Source of the DNA: Billgrantia ethanolica
GTDB lineage: Bacteria > Pseudomonadota > Gammaproteobacteria > Pseudomonadales > Halomonadaceae
Direction of reading: 5' to 3'
Assembly (NCBI RefSeq): GCF_021404305.1
Contig: NZ_JABFTX010000001.1
Location: forward strand, 1,856,630 to 1,920,629
DNA: 64,000 bases
Below, piece by piece: positions 41,214 to 51,545 of this stretch; position 1 is the stretch's first letter; each line of letters begins with the position of its first letter. The translations under genes and the position numbers were made by a program. Below the pieces are notes generated by a model. The model was not told the origin of the DNA, ran no database searches, and saw only the letters and a program-made list of their open reading frames with translations.

Positions 41214-42629
41214 ATGGTACGACTCGACAAGAAAGCCAAGCGGTTGTACGTGCTGGATACCAACGTTCTTCTGCACGACCCCGCTGCCTTGTACCAGTTC
41301 GAGGAACACGAGGTGGTCATCCCCATGACCGTGCTCGAGGAACTCGACAAGCTCAAGAACGGCCTGCGCGAGATTGCGCGCACCGCCCGCCAAGTCAGCC
41401 GCACCCTCTCCGACCTGACCAATCAGGTAACCTTCGACGAAATCCAGCGGGGCATCCCGATACCCCGCGCCGGCGGTACCACCCTCGGCAAGCTCCGCTT
41501 TCTCTGCTATCCGGAACTGAAGCCACTGGAGCACCTGGAAGAAAGCCCCGACAACGTGCTGCTGGCCGAAACCTGCCGGCTGCGTGACGAGCGCCCCGAT
41601 GCCTCGGTAATTCTCGTTTCCAAGGACATCAACCTGCGGGTCAAGGCCGCCGCCCTGCACGTGCCGGTAGAGGACTACCTGACCGACCGCGCCTTCAGCG
41701 ACAGCGACGTGATGCTCGAAGGCGTGCGCATCTATCCCGATGCCGAAGGCAGCAACGGCCCTTGGGACCAGATGGAGGTCGAAGTCGAGGTGGAACGAGT
41801 CGACCACCACCACACCTTCTATCGCCTGGACGGGCGCATTCCAAGCGACTGGCATCTGGGCATGCTGGTTTCCGACAGCGAGAACGGTGCCAGTTTCGAA
41901 GCCATCGTGCGCGAACTGGGTCCCAACCAGGCGCGGCTGCAGCTGCTGACCAACTACCGCCATAAGGATGGCGTCTGGGGCGTCCACGCCCACGACAGTC
42001 GCCAGAACTTCGCCCTCAACCTGCTGATGGACGACGACATCGATCTGGTCACCATCGCCGGCAGTGCCGGTACCGGCAAGACCTTCATGACGCTGGCTGC
42101 GGCCTTCCAGCAGACCCTCGACGCCAAGCGCTTCGAACGCATCGTCTTCACCCGCGCGCCGATCTCGATGAGCGAAGATATCGGTTTTCTGCCCGGCACC
42201 GAAGAGGAGAAGATGTCACCGTGGATGGGCGCGTTCCACGACAACATGGACAACCTGCTGCGCGACGAACACGACGGCAGCACCAGTTGGAGCCAGGATG
42301 CCACCCGCAGCCTGATCGGCTCACGCGTACAGATCCGCGCTCCCGGCTTCATGCGCGGACGAACCCTCAACGACACCTTTCTGATCATCGACGAGGCGCA
42401 GAACTTCACCCCGAAGCAGCTAAAGACCCTGCTCACCCGCGCTGGACGCAACACCAAGATCGTCTGTCTGGGCAACGTCGGCCAGATCGACACGCCCTAC
42501 CTCACCGCCAACACCTGCGGCATGGCGGCGGTGGTTCAACGCTTCAGCAACTGGCCCCATGCCGGCCACGTGACGCTGCGCAGCGTGGAGCGCTCGCGGC
42601 TGGCCCTGGCCGGCGAGGAGCTGCTGTAG
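41214..42629 (+). CDS. PhoH-family protein with N-terminal PIN domain
   Basis: 471 residues, PhoH2/YlaK type. The N-terminal PIN nuclease domain starts LYVLDTNVLLHDP and carries acidic residues in VLEELDKLKNG and DAVILVSKDINLRVKA (cited in part). The C-terminal RecA-like PhoH ATPase (about 265-471) has Walker A GSAGTGKT and Walker B IIDEAQN. PhoH2 proteins from mycobacteria and archaea unwind and cut RNA with ATP. It is monocistronic with AGGAG upstream. Confidence 0.9.
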   Translation: MVRLDKKAKRLYVLDTNVLLHDPAALYQFEEHEVVIPMTVLEELDKLKNGLREIARTARQVSRTLSDLTNQVTFDEIQRGIPIPRAGGTTLGKLRFLCYPELKPLEHLEESPDNVLLAETCRLRDERPDASVILVSKDINLRVKAAALHVPVEDYLTDRAFSDSDVMLEGVRIYPDAEGSNGPWDQMEVEVEVERVDHHHTFYRLDGRIPSDWHLGMLVSDSENGASFEAIVRELGPNQARLQLLTNYRHKDGVWGVHAHDSRQNFALNLLMDDDIDLVTIAGSAGTGKTFMTLAAAFQQTLDAKRFERIVFTRAPISMSEDIGFLPGTEEEKMSPWMGAFHDNMDNLLRDEHDGSTSWSQDATRSLIGSRVQIRAPGFMRGRTLNDTFLIIDEAQNFTPKQLKTLLTRAGRNTKIVCLGNVGQIDTPYLTANTCGMAAVVQRFSNWPHAGHVTLRSVERSRLALAGEELL

Positions 42630-42756
42630 CCTGGAATCGAGCGATACAGTTGCACAAGCACACAGCGTCGGGCCTGGCATCGCCGGGCCCGATGCCGTAG
42701 TTCAGAGACCGCCAAAGTGATTAGCCCGGCCACAGTGTTTATCCCGGCCACGGCGA

Positions 42757-44553
42757 CTAGCCCAGCCACAGCCCCACTAGCAGAACTACGGCCACCCCTA
42801 CCATGAGCGGTACGGCCAGACGGCGGAAGCTGCGCTCGAAGCGCGGCAGTTCGCTGATTGCCACAGTGGCTCGTTCCTCCCACGCCTGCAGGCGCCCGCG
42901 CAGCAGCGAGCCGCGACGCTCCCCTTCTTCAGCCAGATCGCTGAGCAGGCGCAGCAGCCGACTTGCCAGCCACGCATACCACCACCACAGATCCCCCGGC
43001 AGGAGCCGCTGGGCTCGCCGCCACTTGCGCTCGCTGCGCAAGGCGGCCAGCAGCATCAGCGCTGCCACCACCAGCCCCAGCGATACCGGCCACAGCAGGC
43101 CCGGCCACTCCGCCAGCGGCGGCCAGTTGGGGTGCCGGCCAGCGAGCGGCACCCACAGCGGCACGCTCGAGGCAGCCAGGATGCAGGCCAGCCAGGCCAA
43201 CGGCATGGGTGAGTGCAGAGGGATGCGATAGCTGCCTCGCTCCTGCCACTGCCGCCACAGTGCTCGCGACATCAACAGGGTGGTACCGACGGCCGCCACG
43301 CTGAGCCAGGTAACCAGCCCACCGTGACCGGCGTCATACAGCAGCTCCTTGAAGGTCCACTTCGTTGCCAGGCCCGAGGTCATGGCGCCCGCCAGTGACA
43401 GCGCCGGCAACAGGAGCAGCAGCCAGACCAGCCAGCCCGGCAGCCGGGGCGGATGCTCGCTGATGCCGACCCCGAGGAACAGGGCGCCCTTGGTCAGGCC
43501 ATGATGGGCAGCGAACAGGGTAATGGCGACCAGCAGCCCCGGCCACAGCGGCGGCGAGACCATGCCGACTCCGACCAGCGTGGTGATCATGCCCATCTGG
43601 CTGACGCTGGAGTAGGCCAGTACCGCCTTGGGATGACGCTGTATCACGCCGTAGAGCGCTGCACCCAACGCCCCTGCCAGGCCCAGCACGATGACGACCC
43701 TGCCCAGCGACTCGAGCCCGACAGCTCCCAGTGGCAGCGTACTGATCCAGCCGACCAGGCCGGCCTTGACCATCACCCCGCTAAGCACGGCGCTGGCCGG
43801 CGTCGGTGCCACCGGATGCGCCAGGGGCAGCCATACGTGCAGCCCAATCACCCCGGCCTTGACGCCGAAGCCCAGCCACAGCAGCGTCGCCATCCAGGCG
43901 CCCTGCTCGGCCGTAGCGATACCGGCACGCAGCTCGGTCAGGGTGAGCACCTGCGCGGTACCGGCCGACCACAGCAGCCCGCCGAGTATCAGCCCCTCAC
44001 CGAACACCGCCATGATCAGGTAGGCACGGCCACCCAGGTGGGCGTCGCGGTTACCGGCATGCACCACCAGGCCATAGGCGGCGAAGGTCATCAGCGCGAA
44101 GCCCAGATAGAAACTGGGGATGTCCTCGGCCACGATCAGCAGCAGGTTGCCGGCCAGGGTCAGCGGCCACAGCAAGGCAAAACTCAACAGACGACGGAAG
44201 GCATCGCCATCGCCCGATTCCGCGGCCTGCTGCTCGGCGACCAGGTAACCCCGGGCATAAAGACCTGCCAGCCCCCACAACAAGGCACTGAACAGCAGCC
44301 AGGGTCGGCCAGAGTCATCCAGCTTCCATTGACCTCCTAGTAGCCAACCATCCATCAGCAGCACGGCCTCTTGCGGCCAAAGTGCCAACAGCAAGGCAGG
44401 CACCGGGGCAGTGATCCACCAATAGTCGAGCAGCGCGGGGCGCGGGCCGGGGCGGCCCAGAGCACCCTGTTCCATGACCAGGCGCAGCACGTTGCGCAGC
44501 GCCAGCCCCAGCGGCCAGAGCAGCGTCACGGCCAGCAGCAAACTCGGCATCAT
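42757..44553 (-). CDS. Proton-conducting membrane subunit, NuoL/HyfB-like
   Basis: 598 residues, about 14-16 helices, antiporter-like family. Core: LGFGVKAGVIGLHVWLPLAHPVAPTPASAVLSGVMVKAGLVGW, with lysines in helices 7 and 8 expected to relay protons. YSSVSQMG and HHGLTKGALFLGVG follow. The C-terminus has an extra amphipathic, Arg/Glu-rich stretch (about 500-580) before a last helix. The ATG overlaps the TGA of the gene before it (ATGA). Last of the operon. The frame upstream to 44862 is a shadow of that gene. Confidence 0.85.
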   Translation of the reverse strand: MMPSLLLAVTLLWPLGLALRNVLRLVMEQGALGRPGPRPALLDYWWITAPVPALLLALWPQEAVLLMDGWLLGGQWKLDDSGRPWLLFSALLWGLAGLYARGYLVAEQQAAESGDGDAFRRLLSFALLWPLTLAGNLLLIVAEDIPSFYLGFALMTFAAYGLVVHAGNRDAHLGGRAYLIMAVFGEGLILGGLLWSAGTAQVLTLTELRAGIATAEQGAWMATLLWLGFGVKAGVIGLHVWLPLAHPVAPTPASAVLSGVMVKAGLVGWISTLPLGAVGLESLGRVVIVLGLAGALGAALYGVIQRHPKAVLAYSSVSQMGMITTLVGVGMVSPPLWPGLLVAITLFAAHHGLTKGALFLGVGISEHPPRLPGWLVWLLLLLPALSLAGAMTSGLATKWTFKELLYDAGHGGLVTWLSVAAVGTTLLMSRALWRQWQERGSYRIPLHSPMPLAWLACILAASSVPLWVPLAGRHPNWPPLAEWPGLLWPVSLGLVVAALMLLAALRSERKWRRAQRLLPGDLWWWYAWLASRLLRLLSDLAEEGERRGSLLRGRLQAWEERATVAISELPRFERSFRRLAVPLMVGVAVVLLVGLWLG

Positions 44554-46055
44554 GGCGTGTACTCCTCGGCGGTCACGAAGGTGGCCAGATCCAGGGGACT
44601 GAACGGCAGCCCGGCGAGCAGCCCCGCCATGATGCTGAACAGGGCCGTGGCAACCGCCGGCCACAGCAGCCAGCCGCTGGTCTCGAAGCGGCCGAGATGA
44701 CGCTCTTCCGGCCACTCGCCGATGCCGTGGGCCGGCCCCGGGCGGAACCACAGGCGATAGAGAATAGGCAGGAAGTACGCCGCGTTGAGCAGGCTGCTGG
44801 CCACCAGGACGAGGATGACCCAAGGCATGTTCGCCTGCACCGCGCCCATGCCCAGATACCACTTGCTGATGAAGCCGGCCACCGGCGGCAGCCCGATCAT
44901 GCCCAGCGCCCCCACGGTGAAGGCGATGCTGGTGAGCGGCATGCGCCTCCCGGCGCCGTTGAGTTGGTCGATACGATGAACGCCGAGCTCCTCGGCATAG
45001 TTGCCGGCGCAGTAGAACAGCGTGACCTTCATCAGCCCTTGATGCATCAAGTGCACCAGTCCGGCAATGGTACCGAAGGGCCCGAACAGGCTGATGCCGA
45101 GCACGATGTAGGAGACCTGGCTGACCGTGGAGAAGGCCAGCCGCGGCTTGAGCTCATGCTGCGCCAGGGCGCGCATCGAGCCATACAGGATGGTGACGGT
45201 GGCGATCACCGCCAGCAGGGTGAGCAGGCCCAGCTGATAGGTCAGGCCGATGCCGTAGACGTCGTACACCAGTCGCACGATACCGAAGGCGCCCGCCTTC
45301 ACCACCGCCACTGCATGCAGCAACGCACTCACCGGGGCCGGCGCAACCATGGCCCGGGGCAGCCAGCCGTGCAGGGGCACCAGCGCCGCCTTCACTCCGA
45401 GCCCCAGCAGCATGATCAGGAACAGCACGGTCAGCAGTCCATGGGCCTCGGGCCCGAGATCGGCAAGCATCTCGCGCTCGCCAAAGGACACGTCGCCCAC
45501 CATGACGTGCAGCGCCACCACCCCGAGCAGCAGCACCAATCCTCCGGTGAGGGTATAGCGCAGGTAGATAGCGCCAGCATTCAACGCCTTGGTGTGCCCT
45601 CGGTGCACCACCAGCGGGTAGGTGGAGAGCGTGAGCAGTTCATAGAACAGCAGGAAGGTGAACAGATTACCGGCCAGGGCAATGCCGACGGTACTGGCCA
45701 CGCACAGGCTGAAGAAGCCGAAGAAGCGCTTGCGGTTTGGCGAGTCTTCCAGATAGCCGATGGCATAGACCGTGGTGGCCAGCCACAGCAGCGAGGAGAG
45801 GCCGGCGAACATCAGCCCCAGCGCGTCAACCTGCAACAGGAAGGTGACGTCCCTCACCACGGTGAAGCTGAAGCGGTAACTCTCACCCTGATAGAGCCCC
45901 CACACCATCAGCGCCACCAGCACCACCTTGATCATGGCGGCACCGAGGTTGAGCGCGGTACGCGCACGCCACGCTCGCTCCGGCAGGGCAAAGATCAGCG
46001 GCACCACCAGCAGTGAGGTGGCCAGCGTGGCCAGCGGCAGCCAGGCCTGACTCAC
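44550..46055 (-). CDS. Proton-conducting membrane subunit, MrpD/NuoM-like
   Basis: 501 residues, about 14 helices: LGLGVKAALVPLHGWLPRAMVAPAPVSALLHAVAVVKAGAFG (cited in part), FSTVSQVSYIVLG, HLMHQGLMKVTLFYCAGNY, GLPPVAGFISKWYLGMGA. This is the classical antiporter-subunit signature of Mrp and complex I. GTG start at 46055 overlaps the preceding TGA (GTGA) with GGGAGGTGGGG upstream. It is therefore shorter than the longest open frame, whose first 86 residues lie in the neighbouring gene. Confidence 0.87.
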   Translation of the reverse strand: MSQAWLPLATLATSLLVVPLIFALPERAWRARTALNLGAAMIKVVLVALMVWGLYQGESYRFSFTVVRDVTFLLQVDALGLMFAGLSSLLWLATTVYAIGYLEDSPNRKRFFGFFSLCVASTVGIALAGNLFTFLLFYELLTLSTYPLVVHRGHTKALNAGAIYLRYTLTGGLVLLLGVVALHVMVGDVSFGEREMLADLGPEAHGLLTVLFLIMLLGLGVKAALVPLHGWLPRAMVAPAPVSALLHAVAVVKAGAFGIVRLVYDVYGIGLTYQLGLLTLLAVIATVTILYGSMRALAQHELKPRLAFSTVSQVSYIVLGISLFGPFGTIAGLVHLMHQGLMKVTLFYCAGNYAEELGVHRIDQLNGAGRRMPLTSIAFTVGALGMIGLPPVAGFISKWYLGMGAVQANMPWVILVLVASSLLNAAYFLPILYRLWFRPGPAHGIGEWPEERHLGRFETSGWLLWPAVATALFSIMAGLLAGLPFSPLDLATFVTAEEYTP

Positions 46056-47515
46056 GCCCCACCTCCCGCTGCCCGCAGCAGCATCAACGGCCACTCCGCC
46101 ACCAGCCCCAGCAGCAGCGACGCCAGCGCCAACATCAGCGCGCAGAGCTCCATGCTCCACGGCACCCCGCGGTAATCCAGCGGCTCGGCATCCTCGACGA
46201 AGGAGTAACGAAACACGCGGAAGATATAAGCAGCGCTGAGCAGCGTGCCCAGCGCCAGCGCCGCCATCCACAACCAGTAGCCCGCCTCCAGCGAGGCATG
46301 CAGCAACAGCCATTTGGCGGTGAAGCCGGCGCTGGGCGGCAAGCCGATCAGGCTGATGGCGGCGATACCGAAGCTGAGCAGCGAGAGCGGCATGCGCCGA
46401 CTGGCGCCGGCCAGGCCACTCACGTGGGATTCACCGGTGGAGTAGATCAGGTTGCCGGTAGCCAGGAACATGCCAGCCTTGGCCAGACTGTGCGCCGCCA
46501 GCTGCAGCCAGGTGCCCTCCCAGGCAACTTCCGCCACCTGAGGGGTGGTACCGATCAGCAGCGAGAAGCCCAGCAGCAGATAGCCGAGCTGAGACACCGT
46601 GGACCAGGCCACCACGTCCTTGAGCTTGGCCGCCCGCCAGGCCAGCAGCCCACCCCATACCACGGCTGCTGCACCCAGCCCGCCTACCAGCCAGGCAGCT
46701 ACGCGAGCCTCGGGCACCAGTACCAGCCAAAGCTGCAGCGCGATGAAGAACGAGCCCTTGACCACCAGGGATGCATGCAGGGCGCTCACCGGCGTCCAGG
46801 CCGAAGCGTGTACCGGTGCCAGCCAGGCGTGCAGCGGAAAGGCGGCCGCCTTGAGCAGCAGCCCGGCACTGAGCAGGGCCACGGCCACCCACAGCACCAT
46901 ACCCGGCTCCGCAGCCAGCGCCAGCCCGGTCAGATCCAGCCGGCCCCAGGCCCCGAGCAGCAGCGCCACGCCCAGCAGAAAGGCCAGCGATCCCACCAGC
47001 GCCAGCAGTAGATAGCGCATGCCGGCCGCCAGCGCATCCACTCGCCCGGGCAGCAACATGAGGCCCACGGCAGCCAACCCCATCAGCTCCAGGCCGATAT
47101 AGAGGGTTAGCAGATCGCCGGCCAGCCAGATGAGGGACAGGCTCGTGGTCAACACGCCTTGCAGCGGCCATAACCAGAGCTGCTTGCCCTCTTCGCCGAT
47201 CTCTTCCAGCAAGTACGCCGGGGCGTAGGCGGCACTTGACAGCGTGATGACCTGAGTCAGAAGCAGCAGCAGCAGGGTCAGGCCATTGGCGCGCCACTGC
47301 AGCGTCAGAGAGCCAAGCTCGATATGCCAGGTCTGCCCCCCTTGGGCAAGTACCAGGTGAGCCAACCACGCCAGCGCCAGCAACGGCAACAGAGAGAACG
47401 ACACGATCGGCCAGCTGCGTCGTGGCGGCCAGCACGCTGCCAGCCCGCCCAACAGCACGGGCAATCCCAGTACCAGCAGCACGGCGCCGAAATCGCCGCC
47501 CAACCTCTCGATCAT
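46052..47515 (-). CDS. Proton-conducting membrane subunit, NuoN/MrpD-like
   Basis: 487 residues, about 14 helices. Core LLLKAAAFPLHAWLAPVHASAWTPVSALHASLVVKGSFF (cited in part; lysines as in the other two subunits), then AWSTVSQLGYLLLGFSLL, LAAHSLAKAGMFLATGN and GLPPSAGFTAKWLLL. Its ATG overlaps the stop of the upstream gene (ATGA). It is the third antiporter-like subunit in this operon, so the complex would have three proton or ion channels. Confidence 0.87.
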   Translation of the reverse strand: MIERLGGDFGAVLLVLGLPVLLGGLAACWPPRRSWPIVSFSLLPLLALAWLAHLVLAQGGQTWHIELGSLTLQWRANGLTLLLLLLTQVITLSSAAYAPAYLLEEIGEEGKQLWLWPLQGVLTTSLSLIWLAGDLLTLYIGLELMGLAAVGLMLLPGRVDALAAGMRYLLLALVGSLAFLLGVALLLGAWGRLDLTGLALAAEPGMVLWVAVALLSAGLLLKAAAFPLHAWLAPVHASAWTPVSALHASLVVKGSFFIALQLWLVLVPEARVAAWLVGGLGAAAVVWGGLLAWRAAKLKDVVAWSTVSQLGYLLLGFSLLIGTTPQVAEVAWEGTWLQLAAHSLAKAGMFLATGNLIYSTGESHVSGLAGASRRMPLSLLSFGIAAISLIGLPPSAGFTAKWLLLHASLEAGYWLWMAALALGTLLSAAYIFRVFRYSFVEDAEPLDYRGVPWSMELCALMLALASLLLGLVAEWPLMLLRAAGGGA

Positions 47516-48180
47516 GCGCCGCCCCGCTCTGCTCCGGCAGCGCCATGCGCGCTACGAACTTCGAGTGCGCTGAGCCGCCTGATCAGCAGCGCCCCAAGTG
47601 CGGTGCCGAGCAAGGCGACCAGCAGCCCGGTCACTACCAGCCCATGCCCCGCCGCCGGGTGCCGCTCCCCCACCAGCCCCATCAAGATCAGGAAGATGCC
47701 GGTGCCGATGACGTTGAATGCCAGCAGCCGACGCAGCAGGTGCCGGTGCAGTGCAAAGGCCCACAGGCCCAGCCCGATCAGGCCCAAACCACCAGCCCGC
47801 AGCGGCCCCGGGGCATCGGCCAGGTTTGCCAGCGCCATGCCGAGCATCGCCAATACCGCCAGCGCCGGCAGCAGGCGCAGCAGCCCGCGACGCCAGGTCA
47901 GCGGCACCGGATCACGCCAGCGTGCCAGGCGCCCCTGGGGCACCCCAGCCCACGGCTTCACATCCAGAGCATGAAACAGAAAGGCACCGGTGAGCAGCGC
48001 GCCTAGCAGCAGCTCGAGCAGCGCCAGCCAGGCAAAGCCCATGCTCCACCAGGTCAGCGCCACGCTCACGGCGAAGACCACGAACCAGGCACAAGCCCGT
48101 ACCAGCTGGCGGTCGAGCAACGCCAATGCGGCCAATGCCACCATGATCAGAGCGAGCAGCGCATCAAGCAGTGGCGGCAT
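47512..48180 (-). CDS. Fused DUF4040(MbhD-like)-NuoK/MrpC-like membrane subunit
   Basis: 222 residues, about seven helices. The first 70 residues (WSMGFAWLALLELLLGALLTGAFLFHAL) are a DUF4040/MbhD-type domain, as in MrpA/B tails and membrane hydrogenases. The last 90 (LLRRLLAFNVIGTGIFLILMGLVGER, GLVVTGLLVALLGTALGALLIRRL) match NuoK/MrpC. These are normally separate chains. It starts 11 bases after the zinc-ribbon gene and overlaps the next gene, so it is the first membrane subunit of the operon. Confidence 0.8.
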   Translation of the reverse strand: MPPLLDALLALIMVALAALALLDRQLVRACAWFVVFAVSVALTWWSMGFAWLALLELLLGALLTGAFLFHALDVKPWAGVPQGRLARWRDPVPLTWRRGLLRLLPALAVLAMLGMALANLADAPGPLRAGGLGLIGLGLWAFALHRHLLRRLLAFNVIGTGIFLILMGLVGERHPAAGHGLVVTGLLVALLGTALGALLIRRLSALEVRSAHGAAGAERGGA

Positions 48181-48191
48181 AGGCCGGTGCC

Positions 48192-48419
48192 TCAGTGATG
48201 CCGCCGGTTGACCACCTTCTCGATCAAGGCTTCGGCTTCATCGCCCGGACCTTTTTCGAGCATGTCGACGGCTTCATGATAGTCGCAGAGGTAACGCTTG
48301 CAGGAGGCGCAGTGCACCTCATCGGTGGGATTACGCACCTGATTGACGCGATAGAGGTGGCTGCCGCAGGAAGGGCAGGCCACCGGCAGACGAATGTCTT
48401 CGGACGTATCGGGCATCAT
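48192..48419 (-). CDS. Small zinc-ribbon protein
   Basis: 75 residues with two CxxC knuckles, ACPSCGSHLY and HCASCKRYLCDYHEA. AAGGAG precedes tandem ATGs at 48419 and 48416; the longer frame to 48482 is rejected. It lies 11 bases ahead of the antiporter operon on the same strand and is probably its first cistron. A cytosolic metal-binding or regulatory role is only a guess. Confidence 0.7.
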   Translation of the reverse strand: MMPDTSEDIRLPVACPSCGSHLYRVNQVRNPTDEVHCASCKRYLCDYHEAVDMLEKGPGDEAEALIEKVVNRRHH

Positions 48420-48539
48420 CACAGTCTCCTTGTGTTCAATGACCTTTATGACCAGCACTCTTTTCAATACCTTGGGACACATCCTGCCTGACTCAACCCC
48501 GGAAGGCCAATTCAGGCAGGCGACTCTCTCCCAAGCCTG

Positions 48540-49742
<1,203 letters not shown>

Positions 49743-49864
49743 GGGGGCGATCCTGAATGGCTGATGGCAAAAGAGAGCCGCTGGAAAGACGGCGGACAAG
49801 AAATATCGAAACATCTTGCCCAGCGCCATTAGCCATGTCGAGGCATACCTTGGGTGCGGGAGGC

Positions 49865-50788
49865 TCAGGCCGCGATAACCAGCCCAATGTTGAGCAGCGT
49901 CAAGCTTGCCAGCAGCAGGGCGACGTTCAGCCCCATCAGCGGCAGCAGCGCTGCCAGCTCGCCCTGCTCGACCTCAGCCGGCAGCGACCACAGGCCACGC
50001 ACCAGCCAAGCGACGGCGGGCGACGCCAGCCACGTCAGCCAGGCTGCACTGGGTAGCGCGCCGAACAGCCAGGCCACCGGCACCACGGCGAAGGCGGCCG
50101 CCAGCAGCAGTGCCACCAGCCGCGCCGAGCGCAGCGGCCCCAAGCGAATCGCCAGGTGGTCGCGCCCGACCCTCCGATCGGCCTCGATATCGGGCAGCTG
50201 GTTGATCAGCAGCAGCGCGCTGACCATCAGCGTGGGGATGAGTGCCGCCGCTACCGCCGTGGCACTGAGCGTGCCGGTCAGCGCCTGGTAGGCGCCCGCC
50301 ACCATCAGCAGGCCGAAGCCGACGCCGGGCGCCAGCAGGCAGAGCCAGGGGCGACGGGTCAACCAGGCGGTATAGGCCACCACCAAGCCGATGCCCAGCA
50401 AGCCGTAGAGCAGCATCACCGGACCTGCCCGCCACAAAAACCAGAGGCCTATCGCCACTACGCCGGCCAGGCACAGCATGGCCGCATTGCGCACCGCACC
50501 GGCGGCCTCGGGCCGCTCCGGCAGCGAGCCGCTGCCGCCGGAGAACGGTGTACGCTCGGTCAGCTCATCCAGCCCGGAGTGGAAATCGTGGTGCTCATTG
50601 AACAGGTTGACCGCGGCGTGTGCCAGCAGCGCCCCGAGCAGCACCAGCAGGGCATCGAGCGGGGCCACCGCGTGGCCGTCGGCCCAGGCCGCGGTGATCG
50701 CCAGGCCCGCGCACAGCGGCGCCAGCACGAGGAAATTCGGCCGGCTGCTGCGCAGGCAGGCCTGTACCGTGGTCGCAGAGATCGTCAT
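49865..50788 (-). CDS. UbiA-superfamily prenyltransferase (MenA-like)
   Basis: 307 residues, about eight to nine helices. The two Asp-rich motifs of the family are present: [15 protein letters not shown] (NxxxD) and [22 protein letters not shown] (DxxxD). The sequence is nearer to 1,4-dihydroxy-2-naphthoate prenyltransferases than to UbiA, but other menaquinone genes are not in view, so I give no symbol. The ATG at 50788 has no clear ribosome site. The gap to the upstream esterase gene is only 14 bases, so coupling is likely. Confidence 0.8.
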   Translation of the reverse strand: MTISATTVQACLRSSRPNFLVLAPLCAGLAITAAWADGHAVAPLDALLVLLGALLAHAAVNLFNEHHDFHSGLDELTERTPFSGGSGSLPERPEAAGAVRNAAMLCLAGVVAIGLWFLWRAGPVMLLYGLLGIGLVVAYTAWLTRRPWLCLLAPGVGFGLLMVAGAYQALTGTLSATAVAAALIPTLMVSALLLINQLPDIEADRRVGRDHLAIRLGPLRSARLVALLLAAAFAVVPVAWLFGALPSAAWLTWLASPAVAWLVRGLWSLPAEVEQGELAALLPLMGLNVALLLASLTLLNIGLVIAA

Positions 50789-50802
50789 GGAATTTGTTGG
50801 TC

Positions 50803-51468
50803 TTAGCCCAGCCGGGCATTCAACCAGGCGGCGATGTCGCCGACCTGCTGCGGACAGACTGCGTGGGCCATGGGGTAGCTGCGGTAGTTGACCGGATACT
50901 CCAGCGCCTGCAGGCGCTGCTGGGCGGCCTTGCCCAGCGCTTCGGGCACCACCGGGTCGAAGGAGCCGTGATGAATCTCGATGGGCAGCCCGCGATTGGC
51001 TTCGTTCAGCTCGATGGTCTCGGCGGTGGCGAAGTAGGTCGACAAGGCCAGCAGGCCACCCAGCGGAGCCGGGAAGGAGAGCGCCGCCTGGTAGGCCACC
51101 GCCCCGCCCTGGGAGAAACCGGCCAGGATGATGCGCCGGCTGTCGATGCCGTGATCGATCTGCTCCTGCACCAGCGCCTGGATGCGCTCGGCCGAGGCCA
51201 CCAGCTGTCGGGTATCGACGCGACGGTCGAGGCTCATCTCGTAGATGTCGTACCACGCCGGCATCACCATACCGCCATTGATGGTTACCGGCAGCCGCGG
51301 TGCATGGGGCAGGATGAAACGCACGTCGAGCCCCTCTGTCAGCGTCAGCGCCGGCACCAGGGGCTCGAAGTCGTGGCCGTCGGCGCCCAGACCATGAAGA
51401 ATGAAGACGCAAGCGTCGGCCGGGCGGCCGCTTCTGGGCTCGATGATCAGTTCGCCGGGATAGCTCAT
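50803..51468 (-). CDS. Carboxylesterase/phospholipase (alpha/beta hydrolase)
   Basis: 221 residues, the lysophospholipase/carboxylesterase II type. Oxyanion region FILHGLGADGHDF. Nucleophile Ser in LAGFSQGGAVAYQAAL, Asp in HHGSFDPVVP, and the His in YPMAHAVCPQQ. It hydrolyses short-chain esters or lysophospholipids. AAGGAAC lies seven bases before the ATG at 51468. Its stop is 14 bases from the prenyltransferase start. Confidence 0.92.
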   Translation of the reverse strand: MSYPGELIIEPRSGRPADACVFILHGLGADGHDFEPLVPALTLTEGLDVRFILPHAPRLPVTINGGMVMPAWYDIYEMSLDRRVDTRQLVASAERIQALVQEQIDHGIDSRRIILAGFSQGGAVAYQAALSFPAPLGGLLALSTYFATAETIELNEANRGLPIEIHHGSFDPVVPEALGKAAQQRLQALEYPVNYRSYPMAHAVCPQQVGDIAAWLNARLG

Positions 51469-51545
51469 GGCGGGTTCCTTCGTCGTGGTTCGTATCAACC
51501 CGACACCCTACCGCAAAGCCATGACCACGGCGAGCGCCGGCCGGC

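Noticed and set aside
44550..46313. 587-residue reading of the MrpD-like subunit
   Set aside because: The extra N-terminus is a shadow of the upstream gene; the GTG at 46055 overlapping its stop has a strong ribosome site.
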